Positions 8,015 to 16,805 of a DNA stretch of 64,000 nucleotides are shown here, piece by piece. The stretch is from Actinomadura luteofluorescens (GTDB lineage: Bacteria > Actinomycetota > Actinomycetes > Streptosporangiales > Streptosporangiaceae). How positions within the stretch are numbered: position 1 is the stretch's first letter; each line of letters starts with the position of its first letter. A program made the position numbers and the translations under genes. The stretch covers positions 1,426,001 through 1,490,000 of the forward strand of contig NZ_JACCBA010000001.1 of assembly GCF_013409365.1 (NCBI RefSeq), written 5' to 3'. The notes beneath the pieces were generated by a model. It searched no databases, was not told the origin of the DNA, and saw only the letters and a list, made by a program, of their open reading frames with translations.

Positions 8015-9148
8015 GTGGCGGCACTGCCCGGCCTGACCCCCGGCACGCTCCCGCCCGGGACCGCCGAGCTGCGGGCCCGGGTGCGGGAGTTCCTGGCCGG
8101 GACACCCTTCACGGCCCGCTGCGACAGCTGGCTCACCGGCGCCGACCCCGCCTTCAGCCGCCTGCTGGGCGAGCGCGGCTGGCTGGGCATGACGCTCCCC
8201 GAACGCTACGGCGGGCACGGGCGCTCACCGCTGGAACGGTTCGTGGTGGTCGAGGAGCTGCTGGCCGCCGGGGCCCCGGTCGGCGCGCACTGGATCGCCG
8301 ACCGGCAGACCGGGCCGTCCATCCTGGCCCATGGCACCGAGGAGCAGAAGGCGCGGTTCCTGCCCGCGATCGCGCGCGGCGAGTGCTTCTTCGCGATCGG
8401 GATGAGCGAGCCCGACTCCGGCTCCGACCTGGCCTCGGTGCGGACCCGCGCCGAACGCGACGGCGGAGGGTGGCGGCTGCACGGCGCCAAGGTGTGGACA
8501 AGCGGCGCCCACCTCGCGCACGCGATCCTCGTCCTGGCCCGCAGCGCGCCGCGCTCGCAGGACCGGCACGCGGGCCTCAGCCAGTTCATCGTGCCCCTGC
8601 CGGACGACCGCGTGACGGTCAGGCCGATCCGGGGACTGTCCGGCGAGCACCACTTCAACGAGGTCGTGCTCGACGGCGTGTTCGTGCCGGACGCGCTCGT
8701 CCTCGGCCGGGCCGGGGACGGGTGGCGGCAGGTCACGGCCGAGCTGGCCCACGAGCGCAGCGGCCCCGAACGGCTGCTCAGCACGTTCATGCTCATCCGG
8801 CTCCTGCACGGCCGCGCCGAGGGTCCGGCGGCCCGCCGGGCCCTCGGCGGGCTCATCGCACGACTGTGGGCGCTGCGGCAGGCGTCGCTCGGGGTCGCGG
8901 GCGCGCTCGCCCGGGGCGAGACGCCCGAACTGGCCGCGGCCCTCGTCAAGGATCTCGGGACGCGGTTCGAGCGCGAGGTCATCGAGGTGGCGCGCGAGCA
9001 CGCGGGCGTGGAACCCGACCCCGGCTCCGCCGACCCGCTGGCCCGCGCGCTGGCGGAGTCGGTCGTCCAGGCGCCCGGGTTCACGCTGCGGGGCGGCACC
9101 AACGAGATCCTGCGCGGCATCGTCGCCCGCGGTCTGGGAGTGCGCTGA
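8015..9148 (+). CDS. Acyl-CoA dehydrogenase, large-type subunit
   Basis: FAD-dependent oxidation of an acyl-CoA thioester to the enoyl-CoA. Family landmarks are the GERGWLGMTLPERYGG N-terminal block, the FAD/substrate motif FAIGMSEPDSGSDLAS, KVWTSGAH, and the C-terminal RGGTNEILRGI. GTG 8015 is preferred because GAGGAGGT lies just upstream at 8003-8010; ATG 7979 in the same frame adds 12 residues but has a poor site. It overlaps the next dehydrogenase (TGATG), so the two subunits are translated together, like the heteromeric FadE pairs of actinobacterial sterol and side-chain catabolism. The substrate is unknown; no other beta-oxidation genes are adjacent. Confidence 0.92.
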   Translation: MAALPGLTPGTLPPGTAELRARVREFLAGTPFTARCDSWLTGADPAFSRLLGERGWLGMTLPERYGGHGRSPLERFVVVEELLAAGAPVGAHWIADRQTGPSILAHGTEEQKARFLPAIARGECFFAIGMSEPDSGSDLASVRTRAERDGGGWRLHGAKVWTSGAHLAHAILVLARSAPRSQDRHAGLSQFIVPLPDDRVTVRPIRGLSGEHHFNEVVLDGVFVPDALVLGRAGDGWRQVTAELAHERSGPERLLSTFMLIRLLHGRAEGPAARRALGGLIARLWALRQASLGVAGALARGETPELAAALVKDLGTRFEREVIEVAREHAGVEPDPGSADPLARALAESVVQAPGFTLRGGTNEILRGIVARGLGVR

Positions 9149-10101
9149 TGGGGCTTCTGGAAGACACCGCGAACGAGATCCTGGCCGGCGAGGACCCGTG
9201 GCGGGCGCTGGAGGATTCCGGTCTGACGCTGGCCGGAGTGCCGGAGGAGGCGGGCGGCAGTGGCGGGGACCTCGCCGACGCCGCCACCCTCCTGTGCGCG
9301 GCCGGATACCACGCCGCCGGCGTGCCGCTGGCGGAGACCCTGCTGGCCGGGCGGCTGCTCGCCGATGCCGGGCTGCGGGCCGCTCCGGGCCCTCTCACCG
9401 TCATGTCCGGCGCGGTCGAGGCGGCGGAGAGCCGCGGCGTCCCCGTCCTGAGCGGGACGTTCCGCCGGGTCCCCTGGGCGCGCTCGGCACGGTCCCTGGT
9501 CGTCCTCGGCGACGGGATCGCCGCCGTCGTCGATCCGGCGCGGGCGCGGATCGCCGAGGGCGCGAACGTGGCGGGCGAGCCGCGCGACGACGTCGTCCTG
9601 TCCGGCGTCCCGGCGGAGCGGGCGGCGCCGTGCGCGGTGGACGCGGCCGAGCTGCGGCGGCGCGCCGCGCTGGCGCGGGCCGTCCAGCTGACGGGGGCGA
9701 TGTCGCGGGCACTGGAGCTGTCCGTCCGGTACGCGGGCGAGCGGGAGCAGTTCGGGCGGCCGATCGGGCGGTTCCAGGCCGTCCAGCAGATGCTGGCGGA
9801 GCTGGCCGGGGAGGCGACGGTCGCGGACGTCGCGGTGCGCGCCGCCGTCCGCACCCCCGGCGACCCGGTCGCGGTGGCGGCCGCCAAGGCGAACGCGTCG
9901 CGGGCCGCGGGCGCGGTCGCCGCGATCGCCCACCAGGTGCACGGCGCGCTCGGCGTCACCGAGGAGCACCCCCTGCGCCGGGTCACCCTGCGGCTGTGGT
10001 CGTGGCGGGACGAGTACGGCGACGAGACCGCCTGGGCCGACGACCTCGGCGCCGTGCTCGCCGCCGCGCCCGACCCGTGGGCGCTCGTCACCGGCACCTG
10101 A
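9148..10101 (+). CDS. Acyl-CoA dehydrogenase, small-type partner subunit
   Basis: 317 residues, shorter than a canonical acyl-CoA dehydrogenase and with a weak N-terminal domain. The C-terminal helical domain is recognisable (RYAGEREQFGRPIGRFQAVQQ, then AHQVHGALGVTEEHPLRR). This is the pattern of the partner subunit in alpha2beta2 FadE enzymes, where FAD sites are shared and one subunit carries the base. The ATG overlaps the previous stop by one base, which fixes the start and argues for a 1:1 complex. A second dehydrogenase acting alone is less likely given the length and coupling. Confidence 0.9.
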   Translation: MGLLEDTANEILAGEDPWRALEDSGLTLAGVPEEAGGSGGDLADAATLLCAAGYHAAGVPLAETLLAGRLLADAGLRAAPGPLTVMSGAVEAAESRGVPVLSGTFRRVPWARSARSLVVLGDGIAAVVDPARARIAEGANVAGEPRDDVVLSGVPAERAAPCAVDAAELRRRAALARAVQLTGAMSRALELSVRYAGEREQFGRPIGRFQAVQQMLAELAGEATVADVAVRAAVRTPGDPVAVAAAKANASRAAGAVAAIAHQVHGALGVTEEHPLRRVTLRLWSWRDEYGDETAWADDLGAVLAAAPDPWALVTGT

Positions 10102-10165
10102 ACGCGCCGCCGTCGGAGCGGGTCGGTAATCTCGCTAGGAGTAGCCGACCGCGTTCGGAGACAGC

Positions 10166-11893
10166 ATGGCGCCCTGGGACCGACTGCCCGTGCCGCCGAT
10201 CAGGCTGCCCCGGCCGAAAGGCCTGCCATGGCCGGCGGGGCTGCCGCGGCCGCGAGGCCTGGCCCCCTACACCGTCGAGCGCGACCTGCCGGTGACCATG
10301 CCGGACGGGGTCGTCCTCCTCGCCGACCGGTACGTCCCGGCCGGTGTCGAGCGGCCCCCGACCATCCTCGTCCGCACCCCCTACGGGCGGCGCGGCCCCG
10401 CTGCCCTCGCCAACGGCCTGCTGTTCGTCCCGTTCGGCTTCCAGCTGGTCGTGCAGAGCGCCCGCGGGACCTCCGGGTCCGGCGGCGAGTTCGACCCCCT
10501 CGGAAGCGAGCGCGCCGACGGGCTCGCGACCGTCGAGTGGCTGAAGCGGCAGCCCTGGTTCCACGGCTCGTTCGCCACGTTCGGGCCGAGCTACCTCGGC
10601 TACGCGGCCTGGGCGATCGCCGCCGAGGCCGGGCCCGAGCTGAAGGCGATGTCCCTGCAGATCACCGCGTCCACGTTCCGGGACGCCGCCTACGTGGGCG
10701 GATCGTTCGCCCTGGAGTCCACGCTCACCTGGACCGACCTCACGCACCGGCAGCAGCGGCGGCTCGGCATGCTGACCGCGCCCCTGACGTCGCGGCGCCG
10801 CGTCCAGCGCGCCGCCCGCTCCGGCCGCCCGCTGGCCGAGCTGGACGTGGTGGCGGGCGGCGAGCCCATGCGCTTCTACCAGGACCTGCTCGCCGGCCAC
10901 GGGACCGCCGACGGCTACTGGGACACCCGCGACTTCAGCGGCACCGTCGGCGAGGTCGCCGCGCCCGCCACCCTCCTCGGCGGCTGGTACGACATCTTCC
11001 TGCCCTGGATGATCAAGGACTATCTGGCGCTGCGCGCCGCCGGGCGCGTCCCGTACCTGACGATCGGCCCCTGGTGGCACACCGACGCGCGCCACGGCCT
11101 GCCGGCGATCCGCGAGTCGCTCGCCTGGTTCCGCGCCCACCTGCAGGGCGACCCGTCCGGGCTGCGGCGCGACCCCGTCCGCGTCTACGTCACCGGCGCC
11201 CGCGAGTGGCGGCACTACCGCGACTGGCCCCCGCCGGGCACGCGGTGGACGCGCTGGCACCTGCACGCCGGCGGCGGCCTCGGCGAGGACGGCCCGCGCG
11301 GCGCCGCGCCCAGCGCCTACCGCTTCGACCCCGCCCGCCCGACGCCGGCCCTCGGCGGCCCCACCCTGCTCGGCAGCTCCCGCCCCGTCGACAACCGCCC
11401 CCTGGAGCGGCGGCCGGACGTGCTGGTGTTCACCTCCTCGCCCCTCGGCGCCGACCTGGACGTGATCGGCCCGGTCGAGGCCGACCTGTTCGTCCGCTCC
11501 GACCGCGAGCACACCGACTTCGTCGTCCGGCTCTGCGACGTCTCCCCGGACGGGACGTCCCGCAACGTCTGCGAGGGCGGCCTGCGCCTGCCCGCTGCCG
11601 CGGCGAGACCCGTCGGGACCGGTGGGGTGTTCCGCCTCGCCGTCGACCTGTGGCCCACGGGTCACCGCTTCCAGCGCGGGCACCGCGTCCGGGTCCACGT
11701 CACCAGCGGCGCGCACCCCAAGGTCGCCGCCAACCCCGGCACCGGCGAGCCCCTCGCCACCGCGGCGACGAGGATGGTCACCGCCCGGCAGCAGGTCCTC
11801 CACGACCCCGACCACCCGTCCGCGATCATCCTCCCGGTCTCGGCGCGCTCCCCCGAGACCGCGGCTCCGGCCCCGGACGAGGACGCGCCCTGA
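10166..11893 (+). CDS. CocE/NonD-family alpha/beta hydrolase (S15-type)
   Basis: 575 residues with the CocE-like layout: an alpha/beta hydrolase domain with a helical insert, then a C-terminal jelly-roll (X-Pro dipeptidyl peptidase C-terminal type, from about residue 370) with the motifs FVVRLCDVSPDG and RGHRVRVHVTS. The nucleophile elbow is GPSYLG with Ser142; ADRYVP and SARGTSGSGGEF are typical early blocks. Members hydrolyse esters or amides such as cocaine or glutaryl-7-ACA-type substrates, but most are uncharacterised. There is no signal peptide, so it is probably cytoplasmic. It stands alone between the dehydrogenase pair and the convergent ATP-grasp gene. Confidence 0.9.
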   Translation: MAPWDRLPVPPIRLPRPKGLPWPAGLPRPRGLAPYTVERDLPVTMPDGVVLLADRYVPAGVERPPTILVRTPYGRRGPAALANGLLFVPFGFQLVVQSARGTSGSGGEFDPLGSERADGLATVEWLKRQPWFHGSFATFGPSYLGYAAWAIAAEAGPELKAMSLQITASTFRDAAYVGGSFALESTLTWTDLTHRQQRRLGMLTAPLTSRRRVQRAARSGRPLAELDVVAGGEPMRFYQDLLAGHGTADGYWDTRDFSGTVGEVAAPATLLGGWYDIFLPWMIKDYLALRAAGRVPYLTIGPWWHTDARHGLPAIRESLAWFRAHLQGDPSGLRRDPVRVYVTGAREWRHYRDWPPPGTRWTRWHLHAGGGLGEDGPRGAAPSAYRFDPARPTPALGGPTLLGSSRPVDNRPLERRPDVLVFTSSPLGADLDVIGPVEADLFVRSDREHTDFVVRLCDVSPDGTSRNVCEGGLRLPAAAARPVGTGGVFRLAVDLWPTGHRFQRGHRVRVHVTSGAHPKVAANPGTGEPLATAATRMVTARQQVLHDPDHPSAIILPVSARSPETAAPAPDEDAP

Positions 11894-11911
11894 CCGCGGC
11901 CGGGAGACGGC

Positions 11912-12760
11912 TCAGCGCAGCCGGGAGATGATCGCCTTCGCCAGTCTCCCGGCGCTGCCGGGGGCGTGGTGGAGGTAGAGGGCGGGTTCGGTCAGTTCGA
12001 GCTCGATGAGCATCGGGGCGCCGTCCGGGCCGGGGATCATGTCGACGCGGGCGTAGAGGAGATCGTCGCCGTGCGGGACGGCGGCCAGGGCGCGGCGGGC
12101 GACCTCCAGCTCGCCGTCGGTCGCCGTGGACGCGGTGACCTGGCCGCGCGCCGGGTCGTCCCGGACGTGGCCCTGGACGCCCGCACCGGCGGTGAGGATC
12201 TGCGCCTTCCGGCAGGCGTGGCTGAACTCTCCGTCGCAGAAGATCAGCGCCGTCTCCCCGACCGTGTCGACCGCCGGCAGGTACGGCTGGACCATCACCG
12301 TCCGGCCCGCCTCGCGCAGCGAGCGCAGGTGCGCGCGGGCCGCGTCCTCCTCGCCGGGACCCCAGCGGGCGGTGTCGCCCGCGCCGATCGACACGGCCGG
12401 CTTGATGACGTACTCGGGCCAGTCGGAGGGGACGTCGTCGGGGTCCCACCGGGTCGGGACGACGGGGACCCCCGCGCCGGCGAGCTCGCGCAGGTAGCGC
12501 TTGTCGGTGTTCCACCGCACGACCTCGGCGGGGTTGAGGACGCGGGGCAGGCTCCGCGCCCATGCCGTGAACTCGTCCCGCCGGGCGGTGTAGTCCCAGG
12601 TGGAGCGGATGACGACCAGGTCGTAGCGGGTCCAGTCGATGCCGGCGTCCCAGATGACGGGCTCGGCGCCGGCGCCCTCGGCGGCCAGGGCGCCGATCAG
12701 GTCCTGGACGTCGTCGCTTCCGTCGGGCAGCAGGGAGCAGGTCGCGAGAGCGATGGTCAT
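11912..12760 (-). CDS. ATP-grasp domain protein of unknown substrate
   Basis: 282 residues with an ATP-grasp fold: YVIKPAVSIGAGDT (the Lys and glycine loop that bind ATP phosphates), VMVQPYLP, and the C-terminal metal-binding stretch LIELELTEPALYL. Enzymes of this kind ligate a carboxylate to an amine or thiol through an acyl phosphate; DcsG of the cycloserine pathway and RimK-like ligases are distant comparisons. It lies 16 nt downstream of hisF on the same strand and probably shares the histidine transcript, although no histidine step needs it. The N-terminal block (STWDYTARRDEFTAWA) is conserved in the actinobacterial subgroup as I remember it. Substrate unknown. Confidence 0.85.
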   Translation of the reverse strand: MTIALATCSLLPDGSDDVQDLIGALAAEGAGAEPVIWDAGIDWTRYDLVVIRSTWDYTARRDEFTAWARSLPRVLNPAEVVRWNTDKRYLRELAGAGVPVVPTRWDPDDVPSDWPEYVIKPAVSIGAGDTARWGPGEEDAARAHLRSLREAGRTVMVQPYLPAVDTVGETALIFCDGEFSHACRKAQILTAGAGVQGHVRDDPARGQVTASTATDGELEVARRALAAVPHGDDLLYARVDMIPGPDGAPMLIELELTEPALYLHHAPGSAGRLAKAIISRLR

Positions 12761-12776
12761 GCGGGGGGTTTCCTCT

Positions 12777-13538
12777 TCAGCGAACGGGGTTGCCGGCGGC
12801 GCGCAGCGCGTCCTTGACGTCGGAGATCTTCAGCTCCCCGAAGTGGAAGACGCTGGCGGCCAGGACGGCGTCCGCGCCCGCCGCCACGGCGGGCGCGAAG
12901 TGCTCGACGGCGCCCGCGCCGCCGCTGGCGATCACCGGGACGGTGACGGCCTCCCGGACGCGGCGCAGCATCTCCAGGTCGAAGCCGGCCTTGGTGCCGT
13001 CGGCGTCCATCGAGTTCAGCAGGATCTCGCCGACGCCGAGCTCCGCGCCGCGGCGGGCCCACTCGACGGCGTCGATGCCGGTGCCCTTGCGGCCGCCGTG
13101 CGTGGTGACCTCGAAGCCGGACGGCGTCCCCCCGGCGCGCCGGGCGTCCACCGACAGCACGACGCACTGCGACCCGAACCGGTGCGCGGCCTCCCGCAGG
13201 AACTCCGGCCGCGCGATCGCCGCGGTGTTGATCGAGACCTTGTCGGCGCCCTCGCGCAGCAGCCGGTCGACGTCGTCGACCGTGCGGATGCCGCCGCCGA
13301 CGGTCAGCGGGATGAACACCTGCTCGGCGGTGCGCCGCACCACGTCGTAGGTCGTGGAGCGGTCGGCGCTGGAGGCGGTGATGTCCAGGAACGTCAGCTC
13401 GTCGGCGCCCTCGGCGTCGTAGCGGCGGGCCAGCTCCACGGGGTCGCCCGCGTCCCGCAGGTTCTGGAAGTTGACGCCCTTGACCACGCGCCCGGCGTCG
13501 ACGTCCAGGCACGGGATCACCCGCACGGCGACGCTCAC
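12777..13538 (-). CDS. hisF: Imidazole glycerol phosphate synthase cyclase subunit HisF
   Basis: A (beta/alpha)8 barrel of 253 residues that uses ammonia from HisH to close the imidazole ring, giving IGP and AICAR. The N-terminal [16 protein letters not shown] carries the first catalytic Asp; the second is in the middle of the barrel ([11 protein letters not shown]). The phosphate-binding SGGAGA loop is near the C-terminus. The GTG at 13538 overlaps the priA stop (GTGA), which fixes the start; a longer open frame upstream is only the shadow of priA. Confidence 0.97.
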   Translation of the reverse strand: MSVAVRVIPCLDVDAGRVVKGVNFQNLRDAGDPVELARRYDAEGADELTFLDITASSADRSTTYDVVRRTAEQVFIPLTVGGGIRTVDDVDRLLREGADKVSINTAAIARPEFLREAAHRFGSQCVVLSVDARRAGGTPSGFEVTTHGGRKGTGIDAVEWARRGAELGVGEILLNSMDADGTKAGFDLEMLRRVREAVTVPVIASGGAGAVEHFAPAVAAGADAVLAASVFHFGELKISDVKDALRAAGNPVR

Positions 13539-14254
13539 TTCACGGCCTCCAGGGCCTCTTCCAGCGTGAACGCCCCCGCGTAGAGGGCCTTGCCGACGAT
13601 CGCGCCCTCGACGCCGTCGGGGACGAGCCCGGCCAGCTGCCGCAGGTCGTCCAGCGACGAGACGCCGCCGGAGGCGACGACGGGCTTGTCCGTCCGGGTG
13701 CAGACCTCGCGCAGCAGCTCGGTGTTGGGGCCGCGCAGCGTCCCGTCCTTGGTGACGTCGGTGACCACGTACCGGGGGCAGCCGTCGTCCTCCAGCCGCG
13801 CGAGGACCTCCCACAGGTCGCCGCCCTCGCGCGTCCACCCGCGCGCGGCCAGCGTCGTGCCCCGCACGTCCAGCCCCACCGCGATCCGGTCGCCGTGCGA
13901 AGCGATGATCTTGCGGCACCAGGCGGGGTCCTCCAGCGCGGCGGTGCCGATGTTGACCCGGGCGCACCCGGTGGCGAGGGCCGCCTCCAGCGACGCGTCG
14001 TCGCGGATGCCGCCCGACAGCTCCACCTTCACGTCCAGCTTCCCGGTCACCTCGGCGAGCAGCTCCCGGTTGGAGCCGCGCCCGAACGCCGCGTCCAGGT
14101 CCACCAGATGGATCCACTCCGCCCCCGCCTTCTGCCAGGCGAGCGCCGCCTCCAGCGGAGCGCCGTAGGAGGTCTCGGTGCCGGCCTCGCCCTGCACCAG
14201 CCGGACGGCCCGGCCGTCGGCGACGTCAACGGCGGGAAGGAGCGTCAAAGTCAT
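13535..14254 (-). CDS. priA: Phosphoribosyl isomerase A (HisA/PriA)
   Basis: A barrel enzyme of 239 residues that isomerises ProFAR to PRFAR in histidine synthesis. Catalytic Asp10 is in [10 protein letters not shown] and the second Asp is in [11 protein letters not shown]. Phosphate loops are SGGIRDD and ASGGVSS. In actinobacteria that lack trpF this enzyme (PriA) also isomerises phosphoribosyl anthranilate for tryptophan synthesis. The GRGSNRELL and RGWTREGG segments look like the PriA subtype, but dual activity is inferred. It lies between hisH (34 nt) and hisF (4-nt overlap). Confidence 0.95.
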   Translation of the reverse strand: MTLTLLPAVDVADGRAVRLVQGEAGTETSYGAPLEAALAWQKAGAEWIHLVDLDAAFGRGSNRELLAEVTGKLDVKVELSGGIRDDASLEAALATGCARVNIGTAALEDPAWCRKIIASHGDRIAVGLDVRGTTLAARGWTREGGDLWEVLARLEDDGCPRYVVTDVTKDGTLRGPNTELLREVCTRTDKPVVASGGVSSLDDLRQLAGLVPDGVEGAIVGKALYAGAFTLEEALEAVK

Positions 14255-14288
14255 GCGGAAACCCTATCGATGCAGATGGGACGGGGGC

Positions 14289-14924
14289 CTAGGCCAGGGT
14301 GGCGAGCCAGTTGCGCAGGAGCCGGGCGCCGGCGTCGCCGGACTTCTCCGGATGGAACTGGGTGGCGCACAGGGGGCCGTTCTCGACCGCGGCGACGAAG
14401 CGGTCGCCGTGCTCGGACCAGGTGACCAGCGGCGCCGGGATGGTGCCGGTCGGGTCGGACTCCAGGTCCCAGCTGCGGGCGGCGTAGGAGTGGACGAAGT
14501 AGAAGCGCTCGTCGCGCAGGCCCTCGAAGAGCGCGGAGCCTTCGGGGACGTCCACGGTGTTCCAGCCCATGTGCGGGACGACCGGGGCGTTCAGGCGGTC
14601 GACCGTGCCCGGCCACTCGTCGCAGCCCTGGGTGGTGACGCCGTGCTCGATGCCCTTGGAGAACAGGATCTGCATGCCGACGCAGATGCCGAGGACGGGG
14701 CGGCCGCCCGCCAGGCGGCGGCCGATGATCTGGTCGCCGCGCACCGAGCGCAGGCCCGCCATGCAGGCGGCGAACGCGCCGACGCCCGGGACGACCAGGC
14801 CGTCGGCGCCGAGCGCGGCGTCCCGGTCGGCGGTGACGGTCACCTCCGCGCCGGCGCGGGCGACGGCGCGCTCGGCGGAGCGCAGGTTCCCCGAGCCGTA
14901 GTCCAGGATGACGATCTTCTTCAC
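14289..14924 (-). CDS. hisH: Imidazole glycerol phosphate synthase glutaminase subunit HisH
   Basis: Class I glutamine amidotransferase of 211 residues that supplies ammonia to HisF. The nucleophile Cys is in GICVGMQ and the His-Glu pair in QFHPEKSGD near the C-terminus; the family-specific PHMGWN motif is also present. The GTG at 14924 is preferred over the in-frame GTG at 14930. It yields the usual [13 protein letters not shown] start, lies 10 nt after GGAG, and overlaps the stop of the upstream small gene by 4 nt (GTGA), as elsewhere in this operon. Confidence 0.96.
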   Translation of the reverse strand: MKKIVILDYGSGNLRSAERAVARAGAEVTVTADRDAALGADGLVVPGVGAFAACMAGLRSVRGDQIIGRRLAGGRPVLGICVGMQILFSKGIEHGVTTQGCDEWPGTVDRLNAPVVPHMGWNTVDVPEGSALFEGLRDERFYFVHSYAARSWDLESDPTGTIPAPLVTWSEHGDRFVAAVENGPLCATQFHPEKSGDAGARLLRNWLATLA

Positions 14925-15091
14925 GACCACATCACTCCACCGGCGACCGCGAACCCGGCGAGCACCAGCAGGAGCAGCGCGGCGATCTTGAGGCCCTGCT
15001 TGACGAAGCTGTACACGCCCGCCAGCAGGAACACGGCCACCGCGAAGATCGCCACGGTGCCGTAGGTGAGGTGCAGGCCCCCGACGTCCAC
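14921..15091 (-). CDS. Small two-helix membrane protein between hisB and hisH
   Basis: 56 residues starting at GTG 15091, two bases after the hisB stop and behind a G-rich AGGGGGCC stretch. It contains two hydrophobic helices ([19 protein letters not shown] and the later [15 protein letters not shown]) separated by a short basic loop (KQGLK). The stop overlaps the hisH start by 4 nt. It has no catalytic motif and no known role in histidine synthesis. The tight coupling on both sides and normal codon use argue that it is a real gene. Confidence 0.75.
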   Translation of the reverse strand: MDVGGLHLTYGTVAIFAVAVFLLAGVYSFVKQGLKIAALLLLVLAGFAVAGGVMWS

Positions 15092-15093
15092 GG

Positions 15094-15687
15094 CTACAGG
15101 GCCCCCTTGGTGGAGGGGATGCCGTGCACCTTCGGGTCGAACGCCACGGCGTCGCGCAGCGCGCGGGCGAGGGCCTTGAACTGCGCCTCGACGATGTGGT
15201 GGGCGTTGCGGCCGTAGGGGACGTGGACGTGCAGCGCGACCCGCGCGTTCGACACGAACGACTCGAAGACGTGCCGGGTCATCGTGGTGTCGTACTCGGG
15301 ACCGATCATCGGCGCCATGCCGTCCGGCTCCACGTGCACCAGGTAGGGGCGCCCGGAGACGTCCACGGTGACCTGGGCGAGGGCCTCGTCGAGCGGGATG
15401 GAGGCGTCGGCGAAGCGCCGGATGCCGGACTTGTCGCCGAGCGCCTCGCGGAACGCCGCGCCGAGCGCGATCGCGGTGTCCTCGATGGTGTGGTGGCTGT
15501 CGATGTGCAGGTCGCCGGTGGTCTTGACGGTCAGGTCGAACGACCCGTGCTTGCCGAGCTGCGCCAGCATGTGGTCGAAGAACCCCACGCCGGTCGCGAC
15601 GTCGACCCGCCCGGTGCCGTCGAGGTCGATCTCGACGAGGACCTGGGTCTCCCCGGTCCCGCGCTCGACTCGTCCCTTGCGCGTCAC
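15094..15687 (-). CDS. hisB: Imidazoleglycerol-phosphate dehydratase
   Basis: 197 residues, the monofunctional bacterial HisB. It removes water from IGP to give imidazole acetol phosphate using two Mn ions held by His-rich repeats: [16 protein letters not shown] and [14 protein letters not shown] in the first half, then RHVFESF and [11 protein letters not shown] in the second. The GTG at 15687 overlaps the hisC stop by 4 nt. There is no fused phosphatase domain, so histidinol-phosphate phosphatase must be encoded elsewhere. Confidence 0.97.
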   Translation of the reverse strand: MTRKGRVERGTGETQVLVEIDLDGTGRVDVATGVGFFDHMLAQLGKHGSFDLTVKTTGDLHIDSHHTIEDTAIALGAAFREALGDKSGIRRFADASIPLDEALAQVTVDVSGRPYLVHVEPDGMAPMIGPEYDTTMTRHVFESFVSNARVALHVHVPYGRNAHHIVEAQFKALARALRDAVAFDPKVHGIPSTKGAL

Positions 15688-16805
15688 GGACTCTCCTCAC
15701 TGTTCTCGGTGCCCGCTCCGCGCGCCTCGCGGAGCGCGGTGCGAAAGGCGGCCATCTCCGCGGGGGTGCCGACGCTGACCCGCAGCCACTCGGGCGGGCC
15801 CACCTCACGGATCAGCACGCCGCGTCCGAGCAGGTCCTCCCAGACGCGGCGGCGGTCGGGGAACGTCCCGAACAGGACGAAGTTGGCGTCGGAGTCGGCG
15901 ACCCGCAGCCCCTCGGCGCGCAGCCACGCCACGAGGTCGTCGCGCTCGCGGCGCAGCGCCTCGACGCCGCCGAGCAGCTCCTCGCCGTGGGCGAGGGCGG
16001 TGCGCGCGACGGCCTGGGTGACGGCCGACAGGTGGTAGGGCAGCCGGACGAGCAGCAGCGCGTCGATCACGGCGGGGTCGGCGGCCAGGTAGCCGAGCCG
16101 GGCCCCGGCCATCGCGAACGCCTTGGACATCGTCCGGGTGACGATCAGCCGCGGGTGGCCGTCCAGCAGCGTCAGCGCCGACGGGGTGCCCGCCCGGCGG
16201 AACTCGGCGTAGGCCTCGTCGACGACGACCATGCCGGGCGCGGCGGCGAGGACGGCCTCGATCGCGTCGAGCGGCAGCGCCGTGCCGGTCGGGTTGTTGG
16301 GCGAGGTCAGGAACACCACGTCGGGCCGGTGCTCCACGACGGCCGCGACGGCCCGCTCGGGTTCGAGGCCGAAGTCCTCGTCACGGAAGGCGTTGACCCA
16401 GCGGGTCCCCGACACCCCGGTGATGATCGGGTGCATCGAGTAGGACGGCTCGAAGCCGAGCGCGGTGCGGCCCGCGCCGCCGAACGCCTGCAGGATCTGC
16501 TGGATGATCTCGTTGGAGCCGTTCGCGGCCCACACCCGGGCCGTGGTGAGGCCGGCGCCGGGCGTGTCGGCGTTCAGGAACGCGGCGAGGTCCCCGCGGA
16601 GCGCGACCGCGTCCCTGTCGGGGTACCGATTCAGCGACCCGGCGACGTCCATGACGGCCTCGCCGAGGGCCTTCACGAGCCGCTCGGACGGCGGGTAGGG
16701 GTTCTCGTTGGTGTTGAGCGCGTACGGGACGTCCAGCTGGGGCGCGCCGTAGGGCTCCCTGCCGCGCAGGTCGTCCCGCAGCGGCAGGTCGTTGAGCGAG
16801 GTCAC
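15684..16805 (-). CDS. hisC: Histidinol-phosphate aminotransferase
   Basis: 373-residue PLP enzyme of fold type I that transaminates imidazole acetol phosphate to histidinol phosphate. The PLP lysine is in [15 protein letters not shown]; other signals are [10 protein letters not shown] at the N-terminus, [17 protein letters not shown], and the [10 protein letters not shown] arginine that binds the substrate carboxylate or phosphate. The GTG at 16805 overlaps the hisD stop (GTGA), which sets the start; the frame stays open upstream only as a shadow of hisD. Confidence 0.97.
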   Translation of the reverse strand: MTSLNDLPLRDDLRGREPYGAPQLDVPYALNTNENPYPPSERLVKALGEAVMDVAGSLNRYPDRDAVALRGDLAAFLNADTPGAGLTTARVWAANGSNEIIQQILQAFGGAGRTALGFEPSYSMHPIITGVSGTRWVNAFRDEDFGLEPERAVAAVVEHRPDVVFLTSPNNPTGTALPLDAIEAVLAAAPGMVVVDEAYAEFRRAGTPSALTLLDGHPRLIVTRTMSKAFAMAGARLGYLAADPAVIDALLLVRLPYHLSAVTQAVARTALAHGEELLGGVEALRRERDDLVAWLRAEGLRVADSDANFVLFGTFPDRRRVWEDLLGRGVLIREVGPPEWLRVSVGTPAEMAAFRTALREARGAGTENSEESP

